The notes beneath the pieces are model-generated. The model was not told where the DNA came from, did not search any database, and saw only the letters and a program-made list of their open reading frames with translations. From positions 3,149,455 to 3,213,454 of the forward strand of contig CAXIPT010000004.1 in NCBI GenBank assembly GCA_964030475.1: a stretch of 64,000 bases of DNA, read 5' to 3'. Below, piece by piece: positions 1-13,156 of the stretch. The first letter of the stretch is position 1, and every line of letters starts with the position of its first letter. The position numbers and the translations under genes were made by a program. Origin of the DNA: Tethya wilhelma (lineage: Eukaryota; Porifera; Demospongiae; Tethyida; Tethyidae).

Positions 1-243
1 AAAACGAGGAGCTTATCTCTATCTGCTACAAGATGTCACTCTAAGCTCGTATCCATTAGTGAGAATCCTGAAAGTGAACTACCCAACCTAGCATCTGGTC
101 ATGAGCACTCAACTCATCATAGATGGTTGCAATTGGGAGGTACTGGTATTCCTGCCAAAATGAGTCCCTCAGAAGATGATGACCACTCTGGCTCTGAAGA
201 TGATGAGTTTTCTTCTCTATTGCCCGAACACAATAGTTTGTGA
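1..243 (+). CDS. 3' terminal exon of an unidentified gene (partial)
   Basis: The frame is open from base 1 to a TGA at 241-243, giving the last 80 residues of a protein whose body lies outside the window. The tail is hydrophilic, rich in Ser, His and acidic residues, and ends in an acidic stretch (SEDDDHSGSEDDEF) shortly before the stop. It has no membrane segment or recognisable domain and resembles a disordered cytoplasmic or nuclear C-terminus. AT-rich 3' sequence follows. The coding call rests on the open frame running off the edge and the biased composition; I do not recognise the family. Confidence 0.5.
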   Translation, partial: KTRSLSLSATRCHSKLVSISENPESELPNLASGHEHSTHHRWLQLGGTGIPAKMSPSEDDDHSGSEDDEFSSLLPEHNSL

Positions 244-629
244 AATGTATACGTACATATTTTTATAATTATAATAATATATTATTATAATAATCATGCA
301 TTATTATTAGTTATTTAACTTGTATATCTACATGTACATGTTTTTAACTTTTTAATTACACAGTTGAAAATTTAATTGTTGTCTTTTTTTGTTATTAGTA
401 TATTATTAACTGTTGTTTATAATGATATATAACTATTATGTTTTACAAACTGAAGTCTGACTCTCAAAATCAAGTCAAAATCTAATCAACGTTAATGTCA
501 AAATCCAACTTTTAACGGTGTCACATGCACATGAATTAATGCTCTTACATGTAAACACATTCATAGCACATTTTCTCTATGAATATATAACACTTTAAAG
601 TATCTCTGTTATCATAATTATTATTATTT
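244..629. other. AT-rich spacer between convergent genes
   Basis: Very AT-rich sequence with runs of TAATAATTATTAT. It lies between the 3' end of the plus-strand partial gene and the 3' end of the minus-strand orphan gene, so it probably holds both 3' UTRs. No coding signal seen. Confidence 0.5.
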
Positions 630-1175
630 TTAGTTGCTCAACCCCATAGCCTGTTGAAAATATTTCTCAAAGTCTTCTCTCCAATATGAATCCTCTCTGC
701 TGTTCCTTACTCTGATTATGACGACCTCAAAACCATTATCACTAGATTCTGAAACAACTTCATAACGTTCCCTTTCAGGTTTTGTTATAGACACCAGTAT
801 TCCAATCACTCTAGCATTTTCTTTCAAGAACTCTTCTTGTATAAAGTACTTCTTGACTATACGTGTGTCTCTTTCTAGCTGGTCAAAGTCTGCAGAGTTA
901 ATGTCACACTCATCTTGGTTTAGATTAGCAGCAAATTTACAGTTCACAACAAATCCAATGCCGCTACACCATCCACGGATTGAAGGTACTGCTCTTTCAC
1001 CAGTTAGTTCATCTCTCAGTTGTGTGCCTTGTTTGTAGTCAGGCTCAAACTGGACTGCTTCTATTCTCTTCAGTTGTTTGTAAATGTCGACTTCATAATG
1101 TTTGGGCTCCCAGTCAGTAGTGAAACGATCAGCATCTAGATATGCTTCATCCAAGAGGACTACCTTGTTACCCAT
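630..1175 (-). CDS. Hypothetical intracellular protein, 181 aa, intronless
   Basis: A single uninterrupted frame starts at an ATG (1173-1175) and ends close to AT-rich sequence. The product is soluble, rich in charged residues, and has no signal peptide, membrane segment or low-complexity tract, which argues for a real folded protein rather than a chance ORF. A central segment has a Trp-Cys and Gly-rich turn (IRGWCSGIGFVVNCKF). The C-terminal half alternates hydrophobic strands (VIGILVSITK, FEVVIIRVRN) with charged helices. I do not recognise the family. It could be a complete intronless gene or the last exon of a longer one, since AG dinucleotides lie upstream of the ATG. Confidence 0.5.
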   Translation of the reverse strand: MGNKVVLLDEAYLDADRFTTDWEPKHYEVDIYKQLKRIEAVQFEPDYKQGTQLRDELTGERAVPSIRGWCSGIGFVVNCKFAANLNQDECDINSADFDQLERDTRIVKKYFIQEEFLKENARVIGILVSITKPERERYEVVSESSDNGFEVVIIRVRNSREDSYWREDFEKYFQQAMGLSN

Positions 1176-1801
1176 AGCTATATAACAGCAGCTATGATTC
1201 TATAGGTGACTATAACTTTGAGTTATGCTGATCTACAAATTTAAATGGCTCAGTTGCAGTCAATATTACATGCACAAACATTATGTTCATGACAATCTAC
1301 AGCTTGGGGAAAGCTCATAATAATATTATGGCTACAGTAAAGCCTTTTGTAGCAGGAAATCAGGACTGTATTATGGATGCAATCATTGCAATGTAGGTTT
1401 TCCACAAAAGGTTGTTTACCATCAAATCTTCAACATTTCCTGTAGGTCTAAGGATTGGTATGTCTGGCTAGTCCTGAGCTCATGGTCCTTCGAAAATAGG
1501 GCTACGTAGGGACAAGGACATCAATCAAGGAGCTTTATAGCCTGTCACAGATCTTGCATGGGATACAGCTAGGTAGTAGGTAAATGGAAGCGAGTCATGA
1601 TTGATGGTTAATCAGTAATAATTAATTTTGTAATAATAAAATGAGAATTGTGATTATATTTGCATTAATGTTGTGTATCTATTGTTGTTTACAAACTGAA
1701 CACAAACTGTCAACATAGAGAGTGGTACATTCAAAATGAACTGTTCTTGTGGTAGGTTAGCTATACGCTGAGTTCAACTGGGATTTCTGTGTTGAGTTCT
1801 G

Positions 1802-1842
<41 letters not shown>

Positions 1843-2132
1843 AAGCAGAGAGTAGAAACAAATCACACTGTGCATTAATTAGAAAGAACATGAAAGATTA
1901 ACATTAGCTTTCCAAAGACTGAGCTGACCATTTCCAATAGTCATAGCTAAAGGAATCAACCGGCATACAGGTGCTTCAAACATCTATTCGCATTCACCTG
2001 CATGCCATGCGCCTTGGAAGTACATACTTGCTTTGATATAATTATGCATGTGATAGATTTTGGCTAGCAAAGGACATGATATCTGGTCAACTTACAAGAA
2101 AGCTCAAATGAACATGAATACAATTCAGACAT
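1176..2132. other. Intergenic spacer with (GT)n microsatellite
   Basis: Lies between the 5' end of the 181-aa orphan gene and the 3' end of liprin-alpha. It contains a (GT)n tract at about 1806-1841 and the presumed liprin 3' UTR. No convincing coding frame or RNA gene seen. Confidence 0.5.
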
Positions 2133-5100
2133 TCAGATTGACTGACCTGGGAATGAATTGGCCGTGGTGTTAGTAGCACCCGAAGAATTTGAATCAGATT
2201 GTTCCAAGAGGCTGTGTTGGTGAAGAGGGGCGGGGTTTGCAGAGTACAAGACTGGTGATGGGGGACGAACGTTCTGGACCGGAAGATAATCTGTGGGTCC
2301 CGCAATCCGACGACTACTGACCTTTAACCTCTTGCTTAGCTTGCGAACAATCCTACCATGTGATTGCGACTGTATGTGTGTATGGGAAATTGTTTATTGT
2401 TGACCACACCCACATGGACACACCCCTTCCTCTCTTACCTCTGAATTAGCTCTATTAGTTCCTTCTGATAAGAGAGTGTTGAATTCGTTCCTCACTTGCT
2501 TACGTACCTGGAAGAAGTCAGAAGACAGAAGTGTATGAGATATAAAGACAAAGGTTTGGTGGGGGTTCTATGGGGAGCTACAGTTGATCAAACTAATAGC
2601 ATACTGAGAACAGAGAATACAGCTGCTAGATATACAGAGCTAATGAATATACATCATATGTACGGTAGTACATGTATGTACGTACAGTAGGAATGGGCCG
2701 AATGTAACATAGAGACATGCCTTTGTTTCCTAGCACTGCCCATTCTTACACTGCTTATTTTTTGAAACTTTTACTGCTTGTTTCACTATATATAGGTACA
2801 GGTTAATTTCTGTTATTAAAGTGCACCCATGCACTAGCCAAGCCTATTCACTTTTTTGCTTAAAATTGTATTTTTGAACAAAGCATTATTACTAGTACTC
2901 TTACCTCCACACTGGCCAGTGGTATTTGTAGTGCCAGGGCCAATTTCTCGTAGTTGTAATCGTTGTCCATGGCAACAACCCCTCCGTGAACCCCACTCTC
3001 CCGTAAATTGGTAGCAAATTCTCCTAGTCCGAGTGACTCCACCCAATGGATCATGTGATCATTAGACCACACCAATACATCTGAAGAGAAGAGATTAGAT
3101 TTGAATAAACCAAACAGATTTTTGCTGTGAACTGAGCAATGCCATAGAAGCTAAAAATGATACCAGTGTGGTCATACAGCTATAGCTGGTCTAAGAGCCA
3201 AGCTTTGTTAGATGTACCTTTCTTGTTGCTGACCAGCACTTGATTTCTTCTCTCTTCTAATTCCTGTATGTATGTATAAATTAGATCAGTAAAAAAATTC
3301 ATTCAAATTCGATCTGAAAATGATTGTATATTGGTAAAAGCTTTAATAAAGGTTGTGCACATGTATAGTAGACAAGCACCTACAGATACAAATTTGTAGA
3401 AGCTAATAACCGAATGTGTGTGCATGACATTGTGTATTTCAAGAAAGTTTTTTCATCACAACTCTCACACTCTTTCTAGGCTACAGCACCTTTCTATCAT
3501 AGTCCAGTTTCTTCAGCACTGATATCCCATACTGGAGACTGTTCCTGTGACTAGCGTCCACCATTTTGAGAGCTGTTCTCAAGTCTTTCTTTGTGAGGTG
3601 CTCCAACATCCTGGCGTCAACTAGACACACCTTGAAGACCTCCTTGTACTGGGGTAGCCCGAGGGAAGGGAGCCAGTAGTCCGCGATCCAATCGTGAGCC
3701 ATCTCACCAAAGAGAGACGTCTGGCGTTGTAAGGGGGTGGGGTTAGTGGGTTGTGTCAAAATGTGTGTGTGCATATTGGAATGTATGGTAGAATGTACTG
3801 CCTTCATTGTAGATATAATTATTTAGGAAACTAAAATTTTATTATTATGCTAATGCTAACTGAGTTTACACAGACTAAAAAAGCAAGTTTCTGGCTAAAA
3901 ACGACATGGATAAACTTTTTAAAAGTACCAATCATAATACAATACTCACAGCTCTGTGTGGTTTAGCACTGGAGGTGAGAGAGACTATTTCTTGAACGGC
4001 TAGTCTCAGCTTGAGTCGATGAAGAGTATTTGTGATACCCAGTTCCTGTTCTAGCTCAGTCTCTGTGATGTTCTGTGCCACAGAGGAGGGAGGGAGAGAG
4101 AGAGTGAGAAAAAGAGAGAAAGAGAGAGAGAGAGAGAGATGAATCACCTCATGCACTTGAGCACAACTTGATTACTTTTGCATGAATGTACAGTAATAGT
4201 ATCAGTGTTAAAAGGACAGTTAAACCTTTATGCAGTACTACATCATGCTAAACAGTGATTGTATTAGTTCCTGCTACTAAAGTTCCTCTTATAATTTATG
4301 TTCTTAACTTAAATTACTTTAAGTTCTTTAACTTAAAGCTCTCTTGTGTGTGTTTTAAAACTTACTGCAAGCATTTCTCCACTGGAGAGACAGTTCCTGA
4401 TGGCAGCTATGTACCAGAATGGCACCCCGACCCACACCTCCAGCCAGGCTATGACAGTGCTGCTGTCCCAGCGGGAGAAAGGGGTCCCCTTAGCCAGGAC
4501 GGAGGTGAGCAGCTCTCCCCTGTGAAGTGTGTGTGTGTGTGTGTGTGTCTATGTGTCTGTGTACAACATACAAAATTGTGAATAACTTCTCAGTCATAAT
4601 AACAAATTGATAGGGAAAGAGTTAGATAGTTGCTCTGGAGCCTAAAAAAACTCAAGTTGTCAATAGATATACACAGCTAGGATGTAAAGATCTCTCCATG
4701 TTTACTTTGGGTCTATATTCAATTCTAAACTCCACGAAAAGAACAAGATGAAAGGAAGAACTTGGTATACAAACTAGCTCACTCTAACTACAGCATAATA
4801 TATACATACACAAGTAATACTTGTGACAATAAGCTAGCTATCATTGAATTACTTTCTCTTTCTGCTCTCGTCTCTCTCATCAGAGCTCTCCAGGAGGTCA
4901 GTGAAGTCTACACTCTCCCTCATCTGTGAGCTATCACTCAGGCTAACAGTGGCAGCTGGAGGAGAGAATGACACACAAAAACATTATGATTCAACATCAC
5001 AATGTAGTACCTCCAAACTTCTTCCACCCACTAGTTACTATAAACTTTATACAGTATTTAAAAAAGCTGTATGTACTGTATACATATGTAGCTACATTAC

Positions 5101-5394
5101 ATTTAATTTTCAGCTAGATCTCAAGATTTTTTTCTAATGATAATTCATGTACTTGACAAGTGGTCTATGACAAGTTTTAGCTCACTATATGTATATGGAT
5201 GTCCAAGAACTACCTTGTAAAGACCCATAGTAATGGTTACCAGGAGTGTCTGTTATTCTTACCTGATCTGAAGACTGGTTCACTTGACCTCCTAGCTGAG
5301 TTCTTTTTGTGACTTCCACGACTTCTTCTGAAGAGTTTACTGAAACTGGAGCGATGCTTCAGAGAAGATTTACTCTTTTGGGAACTAAAAAACA

Positions 5395-5433
<39 letters not shown>

Positions 5434-8167
5434 TGTGTGTTTGTGTGTGTTTGTGTGTGTGTGAGTGTGTGTGAGTGTGTGTGTGTGTGTGTACGAGTGT
5501 GTGAGTGTATGGCACTGAATGCAATGGTAATAGTCCGACTTCCATACGACCTTTGTACTCTAAAATATACACAAGGTGCTTTTAGGTGCTTTCTTTGTAC
5601 TGAGTACATATTTTCAGGCATAACCACTCAATGGTTTGTTGCATGAAAATGAATAGGGAAAGAGTTAGATAGTTGCTACGGAGTCTAAAAAAACTCAAGT
5701 TGTCAATAGATATACACAGCTAGGATGCAAAGATCTCTCCATGTTTACTTTGGGTCCTATATTGAATTCTAAACATGTGGAAAAACTCCACGAAAAGAAC
5801 AAGAAGAAAGGAAGAACTTGGTTTACAAGCTAGGTCACTCTAACTACAGGTCACTCAAACTACAGGTCACTCAAACTACAGGTCACTTAAACTACAGGTC
5901 ACTCAAACTACAGGTCATTCAAACTACAGGTCAAACTACAGGTCACTCAAACTACAGCATAATATATACGTACATAAGTAATACTTGTGACAATAAACCA
6001 TAGCTATCATTGAATTACTTTCTCTTTCTGCTCTCGTCTCTCTCATCAGAGCTCTCCAGGAGGTCAGTGAAGTCCACACTCTCCCTCATCTGTGAGCTAT
6101 CACTCAGGCTAACAGTGGCAGCTGTAGGAGAGAATGACACACAAAAACATCATGTTTCAACATCAGAATGTACAGCTACCTCCAAACTTCTACAACCCAC
6201 TAGCTACTATAAACTTTATATTAAAAAAAGGCTGCATGTACTGTATACATGTATGTAGCTATATTACACGTTATTTTCAGCTAGATCTCAAGATTTTTTT
6301 TTTCTAATGATAATTCATGCGCTTGACAAGTTCACAAAGGTCTATGACAAGTTTTAGCTCAGTATATGTATATGGATGTCCAAGAACTACCGTGTAAAGG
6401 CCCATAGCAATGGCTACCAGAAGTGTCTGTTATTCTTACCTGATCTGAAGACTGGTTCACTCGACCTCCTAGCTGAGTTCTTCTTGTGACTTCCACGACT
6501 TCTTCTGAAGAGCTTACTGAAACTGGAGCGATGCTTTAGAGAAGATTTACTCTTTTGGGAACTGAAAAACAAGGTGTGTGTGTGTGTGTGTGTGTGTGAT
6601 TGTATGGGAGCATTTTCAACATACTTTCCATTTAGAGCACATCGCATGCAGATATAACCAAAGGCACAATACAAAAAGGATTTGTCTGTGATCATAAAAT
6701 CCTAGCAAAAAAAGTTCGGTTTTCAAACCGTCATGCATGCTCTCCTGATCCACACAGTGTATCAAGAATATGGTCTACATGGAGCAAATCATAACAAAAT
6801 GGGTATCATTTGAATGCTCTTATGGCACTGAATACAATGGTAATAGTCCCACTTCCATACGACCTTTGTACTCTAAAATATACACAAGGTGCTTTTAGGT
6901 GCTTTCGTTATACTGACTACATATTTATAAGCATAACTACTCAATGGTTTGTTGCATGAAAATGAAACTTGTACCAATGTAACCAGTATAAAATGAGCTT
7001 TAAAATGATATATAGATTGTGTTCTTTTGGGTAAAATCTGACGATACAGAGTTGGTTCAATTCATAACCCTGTACAATTCCTATGGGCACACAATCAAAC
7101 TCATATTCAGTACACATGGGTGAAGAGCTAACTGGGCCTATGTTTAGCAAAACATAACAAAATAGATATCATTTGAATGCTCTTATCGCACTGAATTCAA
7201 TGGTGCAAGTCCTAGTTCCACACGATTTTTCTACCCTTAAATATACACAAGGTGTTTTTAGGTGCTTTCTTTGTACTGACTACATATTTTCAGGTATAAC
7301 TGCTCCATGATTTGTTGTATGAAAATGAAACTTGTACCAATGTAACCAGCATAAAATGAGCTTTAAAATAATATATAGATTGTGTTCTTTTGGGTAAAAT
7401 CTGACGATACACAGTTGGTTCAATTCATAACCCTGTACAATTCCTATGGGCACACAATCAAACTCATATTCAGTACACATGGGTGAAGAGCTAATTGGGC
7501 CTACGTTTAGCAAAACATAACAAAATGGATATCATTTGAATGCTCTTATCGCACTGAATGCAATGAAGCAAGTCCCAGTTTCATACGATTTTTCTACCCT
7601 TAAATATACACAAGGTGTTTTTAGGTGCTTTTCTTTGTACTGACTACATATTTTCAGGTATAACTGCTCCATGATTTGTTGTATGAAAATGAAACTTGTA
7701 CTAATGTAACCAGCATAAAATGAGCTTTAAAATGATATATAGATGGCCATATTTTAAGTAAAATCAAAGGATACAAAGACGGTTTGATTCTTAACTCCTA
7801 TACAATTCCTATGGGCACACAATTACATGCACTCATAATTTAGCACTTACAGGATGAAGAGCTAATTTACATGGAGTAAAGAGACCAAACAATAAGAAAA
7901 ACACCCTCGCACCCTCACATACTCATACCCTCACACTTTCACACCCTCACATACTCATACCCTCACACCCTCACACACTCACACACTCACATGTTGCTTC
8001 CACTGCCTGTAAGTGAGTCACTGGATGAAGTGGTACTGGCCGGGGAGTGTTGTTGGTGCTGGTCCTCAGGGATGTCCGGGGGGAGGTTGACACGGAAACG
8101 ATGGGACATAGGTAGGTCCTTCTGTAACTTACGTTTAGGATTTCTAAGAACAGGACCAGTTGAATGC

Positions 8168-8220
<53 letters not shown>

Positions 8221-11200
8221 ATCAGTTCGTTGCCTAGTAGACTAGACATTAAGATTTCTACTTCTGTAGGCAGCTACAGGAGAAAGCCTGGTTTACAAGG
8301 AAAGCTAACAACATCCAGTAAAAACAACAACTTTTTTTTTCTACACGTGACTTACTGGAAATGTCTCCATTTCAGTGCTAGGGTGATAGTTGCCCTCGGC
8401 AACACTCTGAATGACACGATCAAATTCATCCGCCTCTTCCACGTTCTCAGCACCCATTGATCTAGTCACATGACAACAATCAAACATCACATGACTATGG
8501 TACATATGGACATATGGTACATTTAACTCCAGGCACATCATACGACTCATTCTGTTTCTGTATTAACATCACATGACTACACAATACAGGACATACGACT
8601 CACTCTAATTGTTTATCTAGCCGTGAGACCTGGTTCTCCAACATGGACACCAGTTGGGAGACATCCCACGTGTCACTGCCCCCTGATTCCCTCGTCTCAT
8701 CCTTAGTGGGGTCATTGTCTGCCACACCCACATTGGTCACTGCTGACTCAGTAGGCTAGAGAGAGAGAGAGAGAGAGAGAGAATTAATAATCTTTGAACA
8801 TCATTATAATGACATTGTTACAGTATAACTATAGCTTTCAAAACTATTCTTAAATTTACAACATACTTTCACTAATGTGAGAATGTTCAAAACAAATTGA
8901 TGCACCATGCTAGCTGGATACACTAACAGTTATGGATTTAGCCAAAATGCATGTACATGTATACGACATTGCATTACTTATAAATAAAATTTGTCTGATA
9001 GAATGAACAAGGAAATTATTCTAATTAAAGCCCACCACACTGCCAGCCGTACATCTAACCTACCTCAGTAGAGATGCTGACAGAGTGGCCAGCCAAGGCA
9101 TCATCAATGTCAGTCTCATGGAGGGAGAAACGATATCCCTTTGTACGAAGTTTATCATTACTATCAGACGACTGTGAGTGTGTGAGTGTGTGAGTGTGAG
9201 TGTGTGAGTGTGTGAGTGTGTGAGTGTGTGAGTGTGTGAGTGTGTGTGAGTGCAAAGGTACGGGTGCATGTACGTGCAAGCATCAATTTACTCTGATATT
9301 CTTGAGTTGTTTTTGCAGTTTTTTGATTTGCTCTTCAAGTTTTGAGTTCTTCTCTTTGGCAGAAGATAACTCTGACTCTAGAGACTCCATCTTCTGATGA
9401 ATCTTAGACTAGAGGAAAGAAAGAGAGAGGATTATGAGTGTGCAATACAAGCTATAGACACATACAATACAAACCACCAAAGAGAAAGAAAAGAGACAGC
9501 CTGGTACACAGTTGTGTAAATGATACAAGTTGCCTTGAGAGTGCCAGGTTGTGATGTGACATGCAGAACTCTCTACAGGCTATATCATTTAAAAATTTTT
9601 GCACTGGCTCTTTTCATACATTTAGAGCTCTTAGCCTTGCTGGAGAAGATATGCTACAATCAAAACATTTACCTTCTCATCAAGGAGCTGTTTCTTCTCC
9701 GTGGAGTAGCTCTTCTGTCTCTCCCTGGCCTCATTGTACATCCTGTCCACGGTGGACTGAAGCTGGTCCACATTCTTCTCACTGATAGACTCCTTCTCCT
9801 TCACCTGGAGGTCAAAGTTCAAGTGAAATGTTAGTTTTAATAAAAAGTAGAAATCAACATTTTGTATGTACTGTGTGTAAATAATATGATGATCAAGTCG
9901 CTAATGTGTAGGAAACTGAGGAAATGGCTCTTCCCATTGACCTTATACACACCTGGAAACAAAGCTATTTGTACTCCATGTTTTTCAAGGATCGATCAAT
10001 ATTGGACTATAACCATTTACTATAAACTATTTCGGACAGTGGCTCTACTGGAACTCACAGCTGCCAACTCTTGCATCCCTTCGTCTAGTTTCTTCTTCAG
10101 CTCCACGATGGTGTGTTCGGCCGAGCCTTGTTTCTCCACTGCCTCAAACAACTGCTCATCTCTCTTCTTTGTCATCTCGTTGAGACGAGCCTGTGCTTGC
10201 TGGAGTGCGACCTCTTTCTGTTTCAGTTCAACTCGTACACTGGAAGACTCTTCCTCCAACTGCAGAGGGTGAGAAATAACGTTAATTTTGTGTATGTATG
10301 TATGTGTGTATATGTGTGTTTAGGGCAAGCCCATTGGAAATGAACGCCCCTGAAGTGCGTTTATGACATACAGTCAAACTGTACATGCATATACATGTAT
10401 GTCAAAATTTAGTAGCTATATACATTGTATCTAAGTGCATGTTTTTCATGTGAATAGTCAATTTCTGACATTTTTTCCTGGCCATTCTGCATGTGGCTCT
10501 TTATGTCATATACAATGGAAGAATGTTCAACAGTTTACAGCGATCTCATCTTTAATTTGCCTTCATGCCTGAACATTTGAATATAATGTTGTTTTGCTGA
10601 AGCATTGAATCGTACTAAAGTTTAGGCTTCTAAATTTTTTCTTCAAAATTTGTATTTTGTAAATGCAATTAACAAAGATTCTAACTTTAATGTATATATA
10701 AAACAAATGATCACATTACTGCATAATAATTATAATACAAAATACAACATCTAATATAATTTTTATATATTATAATTATTACACTCTTTTACAACAGCTC
10801 ACTTTAAATTAATATAGTACTGAGTGTTAATTTTTGCTTTCTCTGGTGGGGGCAGTAATATGCATGTTATTGCATACATGCAATATCACGAGTACAGCGA
10901 CCCCCAACCTGTCTGCACCAGTCAGAATCTTTCATCTCTTCCCTAGCCCAGGCATAGTCCAGAGGTGACCTATTCAGTGCCACCCCCAGACATATGAATT
11001 TACTGAGCTTTGCACAACCCAAATTGAATGCCATATCTGCCAAAGCCGACTGGGGACTGATGCCAAGAGAAGACCATTTTGGGAACAGACGCATTGCACA
11101 CTCTACAGCTGTGGTCATGTCCATATTGAAAAGCTTTTGAATTTGTGAATCAGTGAGTGCAGCTTTACCGCTAATTATTGCATCGTAGTTGGCTCCTACA

Positions 11201-13118
11201 CTCTCAATCTGTTGCCTTGCACCTGCCTTCTCCAAGTTGAATCCCACTCCAATAGAAAGTATGTTTTTAGAATCGCGGTAAACACGAGTATGATAGCCTT
11301 CATTTAATTTAAGACGTTCATAACTGTTGCAGGGGCCACTCAATATTAGAGAGGATGTCTGTTTTGTGACAATGGAGTGTTTCACAGTGTATTCCAATTC
11401 TGAAGCTACACCAAGAATATTTACAGCTTTGTTTTTTCCAGATTTGTCTACGCTTAATACAGGCTCAATCACAGCTTCATCAACTGCTTCATGTGTTTCT
11501 TCATTGGCTGATTTGTTAAACTGTAGTTTACAGCATCCCTGTGGACAGCATGAGTAGCCACTACGGCAACATCCATCAGTACAGCATACAGGATAACCAG
11601 ACGGACAACATTTTTTATTACTGCAACAGATGGGATAGCTTGCTGAACAGCATCCGGAGTTGTCTGAACAACAAGTCTCGTCGTTTTTACAACATCCTGA
11701 AAAGCAGGGCTTTCCTGCCTCTACTAGTGGAGTAGTGATCACTACAATGGCAATTGTGACGAGATAGAAGAGCAGCATGTCGAAGAGATTGTTCTTGTGA
11801 TTCAGAAGCATTTTTGACCTTGGTTGGATCTTCTTGTTCTTGGCGTAAGTCTGGCTGATGACACTGTCTATGCAACGTCTTGATCTTACTTTTATAGGAA
11901 ATATAAGACCAATTGCTGTACTGGCAGGGCTATTGCCAGCTCATATGCTGCTGATTTGACACTGGGTTGATTAGTGGGCATGTTTCATTGTGTAAGGGGT
12001 CAAAGATTGCTAGTGAAGCCCAGTAAGCATGCCAGCTGGCATACTCTGTAGTAATGATTCTCTGGAAAAACTGCATCCACATGCACTATAAGCTACGTGT
12101 AGAAATTTCCAAACAAGCAGAGCTCATCAAGGATGGTTGATCAGAGTGGTGCCAGAGAAAACATCAAAGCATTATTGTGGATTTTATGCATTCAATTAAT
12201 CACATCAAAGCATGACCACAGTGGTGCGGCACAGCTCCGAAAAGCTTGAGGGAGAACCCTGCTCATTACAAACCTCCTGTAAACAACTGAAATACTCTGA
12301 ACTATTCAAAACCACGTGACAGCTGCACATAGTGCATGATCATCACTATAGAGTATGTACGTAACTTCTCACAACTAGAGTTTACAAATGTGATACCGAA
12401 CTGGCGTGTTGATAAGCACATACACCATTATTTTCACAGGAAGAAAGTATGTGCTTATACCGTATAGCGAGAAATTTTCGTATGGTGGAAATTTTCTTAT
12501 ATTTCGTATGTGGTTCGAATATATGAAAATTAAAACTGCGAAAATTTAACTTCCGCATTTACTTTATACGAGCGCGCGCCACGTATACGAAATTTAAAAC
12601 TACGAAAATTTCTTATGGCGCGTTTATACGAAATTTTGCACCAACGAAAAATCCCGCTATACGGTATACAGGAGTAAGCGCCTATAAATGAGTCATAAAT
12701 GGGCTTCAATTAGAAGCATCATTAGAGTTCAAAGTACACATCCACATGGCATAGTATAGCCACGTCCACTGTGCAGGCCTACATGCAATGGCATGACCAG
12801 CAAGATGCAAATACACAATCATTTTTATAATAAATACATGTATGTTTCCCAAATTTTCCCAACCTTCTCTAAATATTTTATGTAGAGTAAACCTCTGTAT
12901 GCAAATGTATCTCAACAACCACTGTTTCTCTTACTTTCTTTATCCTCTCCTCATTGTTGGCCACCTCTTCTGTCAGCTGCTCGTTGAGGTCTCTCATGGT
13001 GACCAACTCCAAGTCAGTCTCTGTTAGCTGGCTTTGAAGATCACTCAACTTGGTCTCTAGTTTAGCGTTGTCCGATATCGACTGTGATGGTGTGAGGGAT
13101 GTGAAGTGTGAGGAGGTG

Positions 13119-13156
<38 letters not shown>

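Noticed and set aside
2133..2136. C-terminal PDZ ligand on liprin-alpha
   Set aside because: The predicted end GQSI does not fit a class I motif (no Ser/Thr at -2) and the last exon boundary is uncertain.
5826..5957. Regular 16-bp repeats resembling a CRISPR array
   Set aside because: No unique spacers, units abut directly, and the locus is a eukaryotic intron; it is a minisatellite.
6941..7513. Two near-identical minus-strand frames of about 70 codons
   Set aside because: They coincide with tandem copies of a non-coding interspersed repeat inside a liprin intron; similarity comes from the repeat.
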